A stretch of DNA of 31,780 nt from Hyphococcus sp. GTDB taxonomy: Bacteria > Pseudomonadota > Alphaproteobacteria > Caulobacterales > Parvularculaceae. The notes beneath the pieces were generated by a model. That model searched no databases, was not told the DNA's origin, and saw nothing but the letters and a program-made list of their open reading frames with translations. The DNA lies in NCBI GenBank assembly GCA_021604605.1, contig BQJH01000002.1, positions 1 to 31,780 on the forward strand, given 5' to 3'. The position numbers were made by a program, and so were the translations under genes. Shown here piece after piece: positions 22,992 through 31,580 of this stretch; the first letter of the stretch is position 1; every line of letters begins with the position of its first letter.

Positions 22992-24455
22992 ATGACAACA
23001 TCCCCCCCAATTGACGCCCCTGCCAGTGATCTAGTTGCCTGCGCGACGCCCGATGAGGCGATAGAACGTTTGAGTGAGCTTTACGAAAAAGCCCATCTGC
23101 AACTGAAAGACCGGTTTGACGCGTTTATGGCGGGAGATACATCGTTCGAGAGCGGGGATGCGCCAACCTACCCTTATCTTTGCGCGAAAGTGCCAGCAGA
23201 AAGTGCGCCGCAAACATCCAAGCTTGCTCTGGGCCGCGTCGCCTCAACAAGTGTTCATGGGGCCACAATCACACAGCCTGCGCTTTATGCAGAATATCTC
23301 AAAAGCCAGCTTGAGCGCATCATGGGCCGGTTTTCCGCGAAGATTTTTGTTGGGCAGTCCTTCTCGCCGATCCCTCTATCATTCGCGCTAGAGAGCGCTA
23401 CGGGGGCATTGACCCAAGAAAAGCGCAGCGAGCTTCAATATTTTTTCCATACGCCAAATCTTGTCGCGACGAATGACGACATTGTGGATGGCCAGTTCAT
23501 CTTAAAGCGCTCTGGGCCGCTACCGTTGACCTTGTTTACGGCAGAGCGGATTGATTATTCTTTACACAGAATTCAACATTACACAGCGACGCGCCCGGAG
23601 TATTTTCAAGAGTTCATTCTTTTCACAAACTACCAGCGCTACGTGGATGAGTTTGTTGAATTTGGGAAAAAAGAAGTCGCAGCCGGGCGCGCGGAAGCTT
23701 TAATAGAGCCAGGCGACCGCATTACCACGAAAAAAGACCCGTCTCCAAATGACGCGGTAAAAAACCCGCAAATGCCAGCCTATCATCTGACCCAAAAAGG
23801 GCGGCAAGGAATTACGCTCGTCAATATTGGCGTCGGTCCATCTAACGCAAAAACAATTACCGATCATCTGGCGGTTCTGCGCCCGCAAGTCTGGCTGATG
23901 ATCGGCCATTGTGGCGGCTTGCGTCGGACACAACGGCTTGGCGATTATGTTTTGGCTCACGCTTATCTGCGTGAAGATCATGTGCTTGATGATGTTCTCT
24001 CGCCATCGGTGCCGTTGCCGACCTTGGCGGAGGTGCAGGTCGCCCTAACTCAGTCAGTGCAGGAAGTCAGCGGTATCGCAAAGGGAAAACTAAAAGAACA
24101 TTTGCGCACGGGGACTGTGGTCACAACCGATGACAGAAACTGGGAGCTGCGTTTTGAAGGCAACGCTGTCCGGCTCAATCAGGCGCGGGCCATCGCCATC
24201 GATATGGAATCGGCGACAATCGCCGCCAATGGTTATCGCTACCGCGTTCCTTACGGCACATTATTATGCGTGTCTGATCGCCCGCTCCACGGTGAGGTAA
24301 AGCTCCCCGGCATGGCGGATGCGTTCTATCAGGAGCGGGTTAGCCAACACTTAGAAATCGGCATCCGCGCGATCGATATCTTGCGCAAGGAAATGAAAGC
24401 CGGATCGTTACACTCACGCAAACTCCGAAGTTTTGACGAGCCGTTTTTTAGATAA
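22992..24455 (+). CDS. amn: AMP nucleosidase
   Basis: A 487-residue cytosolic enzyme that cleaves AMP to adenine and ribose-5-phosphate in purine homeostasis. The N-terminal AMP-nucleosidase domain (residues ~10-170) is followed by a purine-phosphorylase-like catalytic domain. TLVNIGVGPSNAKTI, MIGHCGGLRRTQRLGDYVLA, TGTVVTTDDRNWE and the substrate-binding AIDMESATIAANG are all clear. LLCVSDRPLHGEVKLPG and the C-terminal SLHSRKLRSFDEPFFR match the amn ending. AGGGA stands seven bases before the ATG. The gene is convergent with the DUF2785 lipoprotein gene, six bases away. Confidence 0.96.
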   Translation: MTTSPPIDAPASDLVACATPDEAIERLSELYEKAHLQLKDRFDAFMAGDTSFESGDAPTYPYLCAKVPAESAPQTSKLALGRVASTSVHGATITQPALYAEYLKSQLERIMGRFSAKIFVGQSFSPIPLSFALESATGALTQEKRSELQYFFHTPNLVATNDDIVDGQFILKRSGPLPLTLFTAERIDYSLHRIQHYTATRPEYFQEFILFTNYQRYVDEFVEFGKKEVAAGRAEALIEPGDRITTKKDPSPNDAVKNPQMPAYHLTQKGRQGITLVNIGVGPSNAKTITDHLAVLRPQVWLMIGHCGGLRRTQRLGDYVLAHAYLREDHVLDDVLSPSVPLPTLAEVQVALTQSVQEVSGIAKGKLKEHLRTGTVVTTDDRNWELRFEGNAVRLNQARAIAIDMESATIAANGYRYRVPYGTLLCVSDRPLHGEVKLPGMADAFYQERVSQHLEIGIRAIDILRKEMKAGSLHSRKLRSFDEPFFR

Positions 24456-24461
24456 GAGATT

Positions 24462-25379
24462 TCATCCCGCAGCGCGCAACATCGCCATGGCGCCCGGTAA
24501 AAGGGCTTTTAACTGTTCGGATTCTGACGCATCTGCATTGACGTAAATCATTGTGGCAAATGCATTGAGGTTGTGGCGTCGGGCAAGAAATTCTTGAGAG
24601 AAGGTAAACTCTTCACCTTCAGCGAGGGCGCCCTTGCTGGCGACCGATTCAAACCATGCGGTCCATTCTTCCTCAGTCATAAGGCCGCGTCGGGCTATAA
24701 AAAGGACAGGGCGGGCCAGGCGCTCATCTTCGCCATAAACATAAAAATGCGCATTTTGTGGGATGATTTGCGGGACAACAGCATCGCGAACGCGGAGATA
24801 TTGTTCCCTGGTCAATTCATCATTGAGGGCTAACTGCATTAACAGATCGGCATTGTGCGCAACGGCATGACGCCATCCGACGCCATCCTCATATCCGCGG
24901 TAATCGGTAATCGATTCCATATACGCCGCTGCTGAATCGATGAGTTCATCGCGCTCTTCAGGCGTAAAGTAATTATCAACTCTGTCAGTACGGGCAATTT
25001 CTGCCAGAACAAGGGCGGCAAATGGACGGCGAAACCCATCCTGATCCGGTTCGGTAAGGGCGTTGATCAGTTGTGCTTTTATTTTTCTAGTTGTCTCTGG
25101 CGTAACACGTTTCCCCCGTAAAAGGGCGGCGAACGATTCGTAACCAATGGTATCACGTAGTTCAGGGTCGGGGTCGCCAAGACAGTCAATCATAGCCAGG
25201 GCAAACTCATCATAAGAAAATGTTTCGTCACCAACGAAGTCATTGGCGCGCAGCTCCATCAATTGTTCTTTGGTTTGCCCTAACGGTGCGCAGGCGGCGG
25301 TAGTGGCGGACTTATCGTTCTGGCAGCTACTGAGCGCCAGGCCGGCGGCGATAGTGATGGCGACTAACTTCGTGTGCAT
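24462..25379 (-). CDS. DUF2785 family lipoprotein coupled to the ceramide synthase gene
   Basis: A 305-residue exported lipoprotein. Its signal sequence ends in the lipobox LSSC, with Cys19 followed by Gln, so outer-membrane sorting is expected. The mature part is helical and HEAT-like and fits DUF2785 (PF10978): GYESFAALLRGKRVTPET, FAALVLAEIARTDR, GYEDGVGWRHAVAHNADLLMQLALN and YVYGEDERLARPVLFIARRG are recognisable. The function is unknown. AGGGG lies upstream of the ATG, which begins one base after the stop codon of the bCerS-type gene. That spacing ties it to ceramide synthesis or handling, although DUF2785 proteins also occur elsewhere, so the link is inferred. Confidence 0.85.
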   Translation of the reverse strand: MHTKLVAITIAAGLALSSCQNDKSATTAACAPLGQTKEQLMELRANDFVGDETFSYDEFALAMIDCLGDPDPELRDTIGYESFAALLRGKRVTPETTRKIKAQLINALTEPDQDGFRRPFAALVLAEIARTDRVDNYFTPEERDELIDSAAAYMESITDYRGYEDGVGWRHAVAHNADLLMQLALNDELTREQYLRVRDAVVPQIIPQNAHFYVYGEDERLARPVLFIARRGLMTEEEWTAWFESVASKGALAEGEEFTFSQEFLARRHNLNAFATMIYVNADASESEQLKALLPGAMAMLRAAG

Positions 25380-25380
25380 A

Positions 25381-26550
25381 TTAAAGCCCCTTTTCGTAAA
25401 TCCGATAGGTCTTGTAAATTTTGCACCCCATGTCTGTGAGCATTGTTAGCATGGAATCATTGTCTTCCAAAATCCACGACAGTTCCGAGTGGGTGACCCC
25501 CCGGTCCATGTTTGAGCTATTGACCATCTCAATAATTTTGTAGGCAAATGCTGCGCCAACAGGTTTTTTGTGGAGACTTTTTCGAACGCCCATCAGCGGC
25601 ATGCGTGATTGGTCAATGCCTTTGACTTTTAGTCGGTATAAAAGTTTTGCCCAGTTGAACGGGAAAAGCTTGCCGTTAAAGCCTTTGATCGCACGATTGA
25701 TGTTTGGCAGGACGAGGCCAAAAGCTGCTGGCTCCCCATCATAATAACAGATCACGACATTGTGGTTTTGTATAATGGGTTTTAATTCCGCCGCCATGTG
25801 TTGGGCATGCTCTTCCGTGAAAGGAATAAATCCCCAATTATCAGACCATGCATCGTTGAAGATATCGATAATGATACGGACATCGCCAATGAGGTCTCCC
25901 GGCGCCAGCGTGCGAATTGAGACATTGGGTTTCGCCAACGCCTTTTCGATAAACCGCATACGTTTTGTCGGGATAAAATCGCGCACTGGATAATACTCCA
26001 ACGCATGCATGTCTTTTGCCTTGGTAAAGCCCAACCGCTCCATGTGCCCGGGGGCGTAGCGCCGTCCATGCGGCATCATCACATAGGGCGGGGTATCAAA
26101 CCCATCCACCAGCATGCCGATTTCTTCATTGACGGAAAAATTAAATGGCCCCTGGATTTTTTTTAAGCCTTGAGCGCGCATCCAGTCGGATGCGGTTTGT
26201 ATAAGGGCGTCAAAGATTGCCGGGTCGTCTTCCGCGTCCAGAAATCCAAAATGTCCGGCGGCGTCATTGTAGTGATCAAGGTGGGATTTATTGGCCACGG
26301 CTGAGATGCGCCCGACAGGCCGGTTGTCCTTGTAAGCCACCCACAATTGATGGGGGGATGATTTCAGCGCCGGGTTTTTTTCTGCATTCATCCTGTCGGC
26401 AAGCTCAAATTCGAGCGGCGCAACGAAATTCGGATCATCAGCATAAATCGAATTGGCAAGCCGGATGAAGGTTTTGCGGTCGTCGCTTGTTTCGACCCGG
26501 CGGATTTCGATATTGGAGGGCGTTGATGGTGCTTGTTGGGCTGACGTCAT
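25381..26550 (-). CDS. GNAT-fold ceramide synthase (Caulobacter bCerS type)
   Basis: A 389-residue protein of the GNAT superfamily, similar in length and motifs to the enzyme that N-acylates the sphingoid base in Caulobacter ceramide synthesis. It shows RLANSIYADDPNFVAPLE at the N-terminus (residues ~25-45), then KKIQGPFNFSVNEEIGMLVDGF and PYVMMPHGRRYAPGHMERLGF. The second half has IFNDAWSDNWGFIPFTEEHAQHM and GVTHSELSWILEDNDSML with a final GNAT-like MGCKIYKTYRIYEKGL. ATG 26550 has AGAGG about ten bases upstream. The serine palmitoyltransferase, ACP and reductase genes upstream on the same strand make this role much more likely than a generic acetyltransferase. Confidence 0.85.
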   Translation of the reverse strand: MTSAQQAPSTPSNIEIRRVETSDDRKTFIRLANSIYADDPNFVAPLEFELADRMNAEKNPALKSSPHQLWVAYKDNRPVGRISAVANKSHLDHYNDAAGHFGFLDAEDDPAIFDALIQTASDWMRAQGLKKIQGPFNFSVNEEIGMLVDGFDTPPYVMMPHGRRYAPGHMERLGFTKAKDMHALEYYPVRDFIPTKRMRFIEKALAKPNVSIRTLAPGDLIGDVRIIIDIFNDAWSDNWGFIPFTEEHAQHMAAELKPIIQNHNVVICYYDGEPAAFGLVLPNINRAIKGFNGKLFPFNWAKLLYRLKVKGIDQSRMPLMGVRKSLHKKPVGAAFAYKIIEMVNSSNMDRGVTHSELSWILEDNDSMLTMLTDMGCKIYKTYRIYEKGL

Positions 26551-26616
26551 GGGCGAGCGGCCTCTTATTTGTCCTGACAGTGCTGTTTGCACTGTGTGAA
26601 AGACAAACGCCTAACC

Positions 26617-27132
26617 CTAGTTCAGTTCGATTTCCAGCTTTGCGCCGCTTCCATCGACCGAAAAAAGCGCCTTTTCTACGGGCGGCGCCGCAAAACGCAC
26701 TTTGGGATTGTTGGAAATCCCCCAGGGTTCTGCGGGCATGCCGAAGGCGCCCTTATCAAAGCCGCCATTGGCGTTTTCATCATGATAGAGCGCAACCGCG
26801 TAAGAACCGCTCTCGGGTGCTCGGATGCAAAACTTGGTCATGGGTGAGCGCGCAGCAAACTTTACCTGACTGACCCGTAAAGGCCCTTTGAGGAAAGCTT
26901 CCTGATCATTAGGATAAAGGTCTGCTGTGATGAGGCCGATACTGTCTTTGACACCGGAAACGATAACCCGAATCTCATTTTTAGCGCCAATGCAGCTCAC
27001 ATGGTCAAAGGCGAACTTTTCCGCATTCACAGCCTCATCTTCAGCGGCATTCACAACGCCTATCAGCGCTGACAGAATACCGAACCCAAAAACGGCGCTA
27101 GCCGTTAATAGTCTCTTTTGAAAATTTCCCAC
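26617..27132 (-). CDS. Secreted DUF2141 family protein
   Basis: A 171-residue exported protein with signal peptide MGNFQKRLLTASAVFG... and a likely cleavage near VNA/AED (residue 29). The mature domain matches DUF2141 (PF09912): VSGVKDSIGLITADLYPNDQEAFLKG and the strongly conserved YAVALYHDENANGGFDKGAFGMPAEPWGISNN. The function of the family is unknown, and it is predicted periplasmic and beta-rich. The start codon is GTG at 27132, preceded by GGGTGAG. It sits between the serine palmitoyltransferase and the bCerS-type gene on the same strand, behind a possible promoter of its own. Confidence 0.9.
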   Translation of the reverse strand: MGNFQKRLLTASAVFGFGILSALIGVVNAAEDEAVNAEKFAFDHVSCIGAKNEIRVIVSGVKDSIGLITADLYPNDQEAFLKGPLRVSQVKFAARSPMTKFCIRAPESGSYAVALYHDENANGGFDKGAFGMPAEPWGISNNPKVRFAAPPVEKALFSVDGSGAKLEIELN

Positions 27133-27149
27133 GGATACTCACCCTTCAA

Positions 27150-27155
27150 ATTATA
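27150..27155 (-). promoter_or_regulatory. Possible -10 box upstream of the DUF2141 gene
   Basis: A perfect TATAAT on the minus strand 18 bases upstream of the GTG start. No good -35 stands 16-18 bases behind it. If used, DUF2141, bCerS and DUF2785 would form a transcript separate from the upstream four genes. Confidence 0.3.
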
Positions 27156-27254
27156 CTCACTAAAACGCAACCTATCTTAGCCCATCGCTATCGGAAGGGC
27201 GCAAATACGGTCATATTATGGCTAACGCAAATGCGAGCAGGCCTTTTCCTTTTA

Positions 27255-28463
27255 TCAATCGTCTTTCAATTCACCGGAGAGTTTCTCCGCCAGCGCGCCA
27301 TAAGCATTAATAACAATATCAAGATCTTCCGTCGTGTGGGCGGAAGACACACTAAGGCGCAGGATGGACGTTGCATTTGGCGTGCCAGGGGGAATGGCAA
27401 GGTTAACATAAACGCCATTATCCATCAGGAAATTCCACGCCTTGAAGGCCTGGTCCCGGCTTTTCATCCGTACAGCAATGACCGGGCTGCACGGGGCGCA
27501 GAGATCAAAGCCAAGCTGAGTGAAAGCGGCATGAACGCGCTTTGCATTCTCCCATAATTGCACACGCATTGATTGGTCGGATGAGATTTTTTTCAACGCC
27601 GCTGAAGCCGCCGCAATATTGGCTGGTGATGGCGAGGCGGTGAACATGTAAGGACGGCTGGAGAACCGCAGATACTCAAGCTCATCGTGGTTTGACGCCA
27701 CAAAGCCGCCGATTGAAGCAAGGCTTTTGGAGAACGTGCCTGTGTAGAAATCAACCTGATCGAGCACTTCGTCATGCTCACAAATACCGCGGCCGTTCTC
27801 CCCAAAAACGCCAAAAGAGTGCGCCTCATCAAGCAGCGCATAAGCGCCGTATTTATGCGCGACTTCGACCAGTTCTTTCACCGGTGCGGTGTCGCCAAAC
27901 ATCGAATACATGCCCTCAAAGCAAACCAGTTTGCCTTTGACGTTTTCGCCAAGACGTTGAAGGCGTTTTTCAAGACTTTCCGGATCATTGTGACGGAAGC
28001 GGATAGTTTCCGCGCCAGAGAGTTGGCAACCATCATAGATACAGGCGTGGCTGTCAGCATCGATCAGGATAACATCGTCAGGCGCCTGGGCCAACGCCGA
28101 GATGGCGCCAAGGTTGGCCTGATATCCTGTCGAAAAAACAATGCAGTGTTTGTAGCCAAGATAGGCGGCGAGATCGATTTCCAGCTGCCGGTGCGCCGCG
28201 TATGTGCCGTTAGCAAAGCGTGATCCTGTTGTGCCGGTGCCGGATTGCTCTACGGCCTTGATCGTTGCAGCAACGGCGCTTTCCTCATAGGTCAGGCCAA
28301 GATAGTTATTCGTTCCCGCAAGGACGATTTCTTTTCCATCGACAAGGGCGCGTGTCGGCCCCTTCATTTCATCCATTGAAACGCCAAATGGATCACGACC
28401 GATTTCGTCACGCAAAGCATAGTACATTGTCGCGGTCGGCTTGAATTTATCAAACAGGCTCAT
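27255..28463 (-). CDS. spt: Serine palmitoyltransferase (alpha-oxoamine synthase family)
   Basis: A 402-residue soluble PLP enzyme that condenses serine with an activated fatty acyl group to give a 3-oxo sphingoid base, the first committed step of ceramide synthesis. GTGTTGSRFANGTYAAHRQLE is the family glycine-rich motif, His139 (DADSHACIYDG) is the PLP-stacking and substrate residue, Asp212 and His215 (LDEAHSFG) bind the cofactor, and Lys246 (TFSKSLASIGGF) forms the aldimine. The related enzymes KBL and BioF share the fold. The ACP, reductase and ligase genes next to it, with only four bases to the ACP gene, make serine palmitoyltransferase much the better choice. Confidence 0.93.
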   Translation of the reverse strand: MSLFDKFKPTATMYYALRDEIGRDPFGVSMDEMKGPTRALVDGKEIVLAGTNNYLGLTYEESAVAATIKAVEQSGTGTTGSRFANGTYAAHRQLEIDLAAYLGYKHCIVFSTGYQANLGAISALAQAPDDVILIDADSHACIYDGCQLSGAETIRFRHNDPESLEKRLQRLGENVKGKLVCFEGMYSMFGDTAPVKELVEVAHKYGAYALLDEAHSFGVFGENGRGICEHDEVLDQVDFYTGTFSKSLASIGGFVASNHDELEYLRFSSRPYMFTASPSPANIAAASAALKKISSDQSMRVQLWENAKRVHAAFTQLGFDLCAPCSPVIAVRMKSRDQAFKAWNFLMDNGVYVNLAIPPGTPNATSILRLSVSSAHTTEDLDIVINAYGALAEKLSGELKDD

Positions 28464-28467
28464 GGTC

Positions 28468-28731
28468 TCAGGTCTGCTCTTTCTTTATCGCGTGGATTGC
28501 ATCCACAAGTTCGCCGATGGTCTTGATTTCAGAAATTGTGTTCACGGGGATCGAGATGTCATAATTGTCTTCAATGTCCATAACGACATCAAGAACGGCG
28601 ACAGAATCGATTTCCAGATCAGCGATTAAATCGGTTTCCCGGGTCAGCTTGACGCCCTTGTCATTGAGCGGCTCGATCAGCGAACAGATTTTCCGGAATA
28701 CGAGATCATCGTCTTCCTGAATGCTGGACAT
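28468..28731 (-). CDS. Dedicated acyl carrier protein for sphingolipid synthesis
   Basis: An 87-residue acidic helical carrier protein with the phosphopantetheine site at Ser43 in LEIDSVAVLD (the usual D-S-L/V motif). The following DVVMDIEDNYDISIP resembles AcpP helix II and the loop after it. ATG 28731 has AGGAGA a few bases upstream; the frame open farther upstream is not used. It lies four bases before the serine palmitoyltransferase gene, so it should carry the acyl chain from the ligase to that enzyme, as in Caulobacter. It is not the housekeeping fatty-acid ACP, which has a different neighbourhood. Confidence 0.93.
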   Translation of the reverse strand: MSSIQEDDDLVFRKICSLIEPLNDKGVKLTRETDLIADLEIDSVAVLDVVMDIEDNYDISIPVNTISEIKTIGELVDAIHAIKKEQT

Positions 28732-28774
28732 AGGGTTTCTCCTCAAGAATTAAACGCCGGATGCGAGGGGCCGC

Positions 28775-29704
28775 TTATAGCAAACCGTTCTCTTGATACC
28801 ATAGCGCAGTTTTTGCAAATCCGTCTTCCAGCGAGGTTGTGGCCCGCCAGTCAGTTTTTTCGCTTAAAAGGTTATCTCTGGCGACCCAATCCGGGTGAAA
28901 GAATTCATTGATCTGTCCCGCGCGGACGCTGGGGGGGCGATTAAGCAGGCGCTCTCCCGTCCTGACAAGGCGGTGATAGGCCGCCACAAAGGCGCGCGGC
29001 GCTTTGATGGATTTTGGCGTCTTGTCCAGCACGCGCCCTAATACTTCACCAATCTCGGTCCAGGCATGACCATCGGCAGAAGTATCGCCGACCTCATAGA
29101 CACGTCCCGCAGGCGCCGCCATTGCCGCCGCGAGGATGGCTTGAGCCGCATCATCGACGTAGAGAATAGAGGCTCTCGCGGGCGGGGTGGTTTTAGGTTC
29201 CAGCGCAAAACCGGACTTGACCAGTTTGAAAAAAGGTAAAGTGACCAGGTCGCCTGGCCCATAAATGGCCGGCAACCTTAAAGAGAGCTGAGGATTGGCG
29301 CCCGATGCCTTGGCGACGGCAGTCTCACTATCATATTTGCTTTGTGCATAAGGGGATACGCCCGGAACGCGCGCCGACATGGAAGATATGTGAATGAATT
29401 TTGCCCCATGAGCGGCCGCAGCCTTTGCGGCGCGTACGGCGCCGTCGACGTTGACGCGAGCGTAGTCCTGTTCCGAATGCGCATGGGTGACGCCAGCAAG
29501 GTTGATGAAAACGTCAGCGCCATTGGCAAGAGCGTTTAGCGCTTCTTCATTGGCTAAATCACCTTCAATCACACGTACAGCGCCGGATGATTTCAGTTTT
29601 TTCCGGTCGCGCGCAAGCGCGGTGATTTCATCCTGACGATTTAGAAGAGTTGTTATCAGAGCGGCGCCGACAAAACCGGTTCCCCCCGTAACGGCGACGC
29701 GCAA
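28775..29704 (-). CDS. cerR: NAD(P)-dependent epimerase/dehydratase-type reductase, CerR-like
   Basis: A 309-residue extended short-chain dehydrogenase. The nucleotide loop is VTGGTGFVG (residues 5-13), GDLANEEAL follows, HISSMSARVPGVSPYAQSKYDSE holds the catalytic Tyr119 and Lys123 with Ser108-110, and LRLPAIYGPGD is the next family motif. In Caulobacter the equivalent gene reduces the 3-oxo sphingolipid intermediate. Here it lies between the acyl ligase (three bases away) and the ACP gene. The reduction step could occur before or after N-acylation; the Caulobacter work favours after. The symbol is by analogy. Confidence 0.88.
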   Translation of the reverse strand: MRVAVTGGTGFVGAALITTLLNRQDEITALARDRKKLKSSGAVRVIEGDLANEEALNALANGADVFINLAGVTHAHSEQDYARVNVDGAVRAAKAAAAHGAKFIHISSMSARVPGVSPYAQSKYDSETAVAKASGANPQLSLRLPAIYGPGDLVTLPFFKLVKSGFALEPKTTPPARASILYVDDAAQAILAAAMAAPAGRVYEVGDTSADGHAWTEIGEVLGRVLDKTPKSIKAPRAFVAAYHRLVRTGERLLNRPPSVRAGQINEFFHPDWVARDNLLSEKTDWRATTSLEDGFAKTALWYQENGLL

Positions 29705-29707
29705 CGT

Positions 29708-31495
29708 CTAGACTCGCGCCTCGCCGACAGCGCGTTGCGCGTCTGCGCTGGCGTCGACTTTAAATTCATCAAAGGCGCCGTCGAGATATTTCTGTCTTAC
29801 CTTGGCCCTTGAGAGCTTGCCTGATGATGTGACCACCATGGAATGGGGGCGGGCAAGAATAACATCAGCCGGTGCGCCGGCCGCATTCTGGATAACAGCA
29901 GAGATTTCGCGTTTGAGAGCGGCAAGGGCTTCATCATTCATGCCGCGACGTTCAGCGACAACAACAATCCGTTCACCGCTGCCGTCATCGACAGAAAAGG
30001 CGGCGACGCCACCGCTTCTGACGCCTTCGGTTTTTTCAACCGCCCATTCGATATCCTGCGGCCAGATATTGCGGCCATTGATAATGATCAAATCTTTGGC
30101 GCGCCCGGTAATCACGATCTGGCCGTCGAGGGTGTATCCCATATCACCAGTGTCGAGCCAGTCGCCATGGTACATGGCGGCAGAGGCCTCAGGGTCAGAA
30201 AAATAGCCGGGTGTCAGGCTTGGCCCTTTGATGAAAATCCGTCCGACATCGCGTTCTTTACACGGTGCGCCATCTTCTCCTCGAACTTCGATTGCATGCT
30301 CCGGCAAGGCGCGGCCACAGGACACAAAACCGCGCCGATGTTCAGGCGATGTTACAGCAGAGGCTGGCTGCGCAACGCCTGAGCGAGTGTAGTGGCGCAT
30401 GTCGACTTCATCGATGCGCAAGTCTGCGCCCAATTCTGGAAATGCGATCGCAAGGGTTGCTTCGGCCATGCCATAGCTCGGTGCGAAGGCGTTTTTGTCA
30501 AACCCAAATGGCCCAAAGGCTTCCGCAAAGGCATTCAGTGCTTCGGGGCGCACCATGTCGCCGCCAATGCCGGCGATGCGCAAGGATGAAAGGTCAATGG
30601 ACCCTGGTTCTGCTCGAGCGGAGCGCTTGGCGGAAAGATCGTAGCCGAAGGACGGGCTATAGGTGATTGTGGACTTCATCTCTGTCATGATCCGCAACCA
30701 TAAGAGGGGGCGGCGAACAAAGTCAGAGGTCGCAAGAAAATCAACAGATTGCTGAGAGGCAAGTGTCGTCAGGACAAAGCCGATAAGTCCCATGTCATGA
30801 TAAAGCGGAAGCCATGAAATGCCGCGATCACCTTCATGAGCGTAAATGCCGTAGCGGTTAATCGCTGTCAGGTTCGCATTAACCGAACGCTGGGTGCCGA
30901 TGACGCCTTTAGGGGCGCTCGTTGAGCCGGACGAGTACTGAATATAACAATTCTCATCGGGCCCTGAAGGGACCGGCGTGACGCCAGTATCAGGCAATGC
31001 AAACAGTGTTTCAAAATCAAGGACTTCAACGCCTGGCGTTGTCTCGGCAGCCTCTGTTAAAAACTCGTTGAGGGATGCTGGGCCGACAGCAATAGCAGCG
31101 CGGGCGCCAGATATCATCTGGCGGATTTGCAGGATGTACCCATCCTTGCCGCCAAGGTTGACGGGCATCGGCATGGGCGCCGGGATCATGCCTGCATATT
31201 GGCAAGCAAAGAAAGTGATCATAAATTCCGGGCTGGTTTCCGCCACGAGGGCGACGCGATCGCCACGCTCGAGTTTAGAGGCAAGACGTCCAGCGAGTTC
31301 GAGCGCGCGAGTGCGCAGCTCAGAATAGGGCAGGCAACGATCAACTTCGCCGCGTAGATTGAAGAAATTAAATCCTGTTTCGCCCTGGGCGGCGTAGTCG
31401 AGGACGTTCGGCAGTGTGTCAAAACCACCGCAGCGAAATTCCAAAGACGTATTTGTAGTCGGAGTTGGCAAAATTCGTTCGTTGATTTCGGCCAT
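29708..31495 (-). CDS. Fatty acyl-AMP ligase / acyl-ACP synthetase of the ceramide locus
   Basis: A 595-residue adenylate-forming enzyme that activates a free fatty acid for the locus ACP. The P-loop is YIQYSSGSTSAPKGV (residues 184-198), the adenine and substrate motifs include SYGMAEATLAI and GDWLDTGDMGYTLDGQIVITGRAKDLIIINGRNIWPQDIE, and the C-terminal catalytic Lys560 sits in SSGKLSRAKVRQ. The G-R-N-x-x-P-Q-D-I-E stretch is characteristic of fatty acyl-AMP ligases, which load ACP more readily than CoA. ATG 31495 has GGGGG eight bases upstream. It heads the ligase-reductase-ACP-SPT operon with three to forty-odd bases between genes. Confidence 0.9.
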   Translation of the reverse strand: MAEINERILPTPTTNTSLEFRCGGFDTLPNVLDYAAQGETGFNFFNLRGEVDRCLPYSELRTRALELAGRLASKLERGDRVALVAETSPEFMITFFACQYAGMIPAPMPMPVNLGGKDGYILQIRQMISGARAAIAVGPASLNEFLTEAAETTPGVEVLDFETLFALPDTGVTPVPSGPDENCYIQYSSGSTSAPKGVIGTQRSVNANLTAINRYGIYAHEGDRGISWLPLYHDMGLIGFVLTTLASQQSVDFLATSDFVRRPLLWLRIMTEMKSTITYSPSFGYDLSAKRSARAEPGSIDLSSLRIAGIGGDMVRPEALNAFAEAFGPFGFDKNAFAPSYGMAEATLAIAFPELGADLRIDEVDMRHYTRSGVAQPASAVTSPEHRRGFVSCGRALPEHAIEVRGEDGAPCKERDVGRIFIKGPSLTPGYFSDPEASAAMYHGDWLDTGDMGYTLDGQIVITGRAKDLIIINGRNIWPQDIEWAVEKTEGVRSGGVAAFSVDDGSGERIVVVAERRGMNDEALAALKREISAVIQNAAGAPADVILARPHSMVVTSSGKLSRAKVRQKYLDGAFDEFKVDASADAQRAVGEARV

Positions 31496-31560
31496 TAACG
31501 CCCCCGCACGGTGTCAGCAACAACAGCGCCAGCAACAGCTGACGTAAATTTAAAGCACCA

Positions 31561-31580
31561 AGAGCATTCCCCCATGCTCT
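31561..31580. repeat. Short perfect inverted repeat upstream of the ceramide operon
   Basis: AGAGCAT and ATGCTCT (7 bases each, 6-base centre) lie 66 bases upstream of the ligase start codon. It may be an operator or a leader hairpin. The rest of 31496-31780 shows no gene I would support and no clear promoter boxes. Confidence 0.4.

Noticed and set aside
27774..28223. Plus-strand frame of 149 codons
   Set aside because: It is antisense to the serine palmitoyltransferase gene with no start site or recognisable motif.
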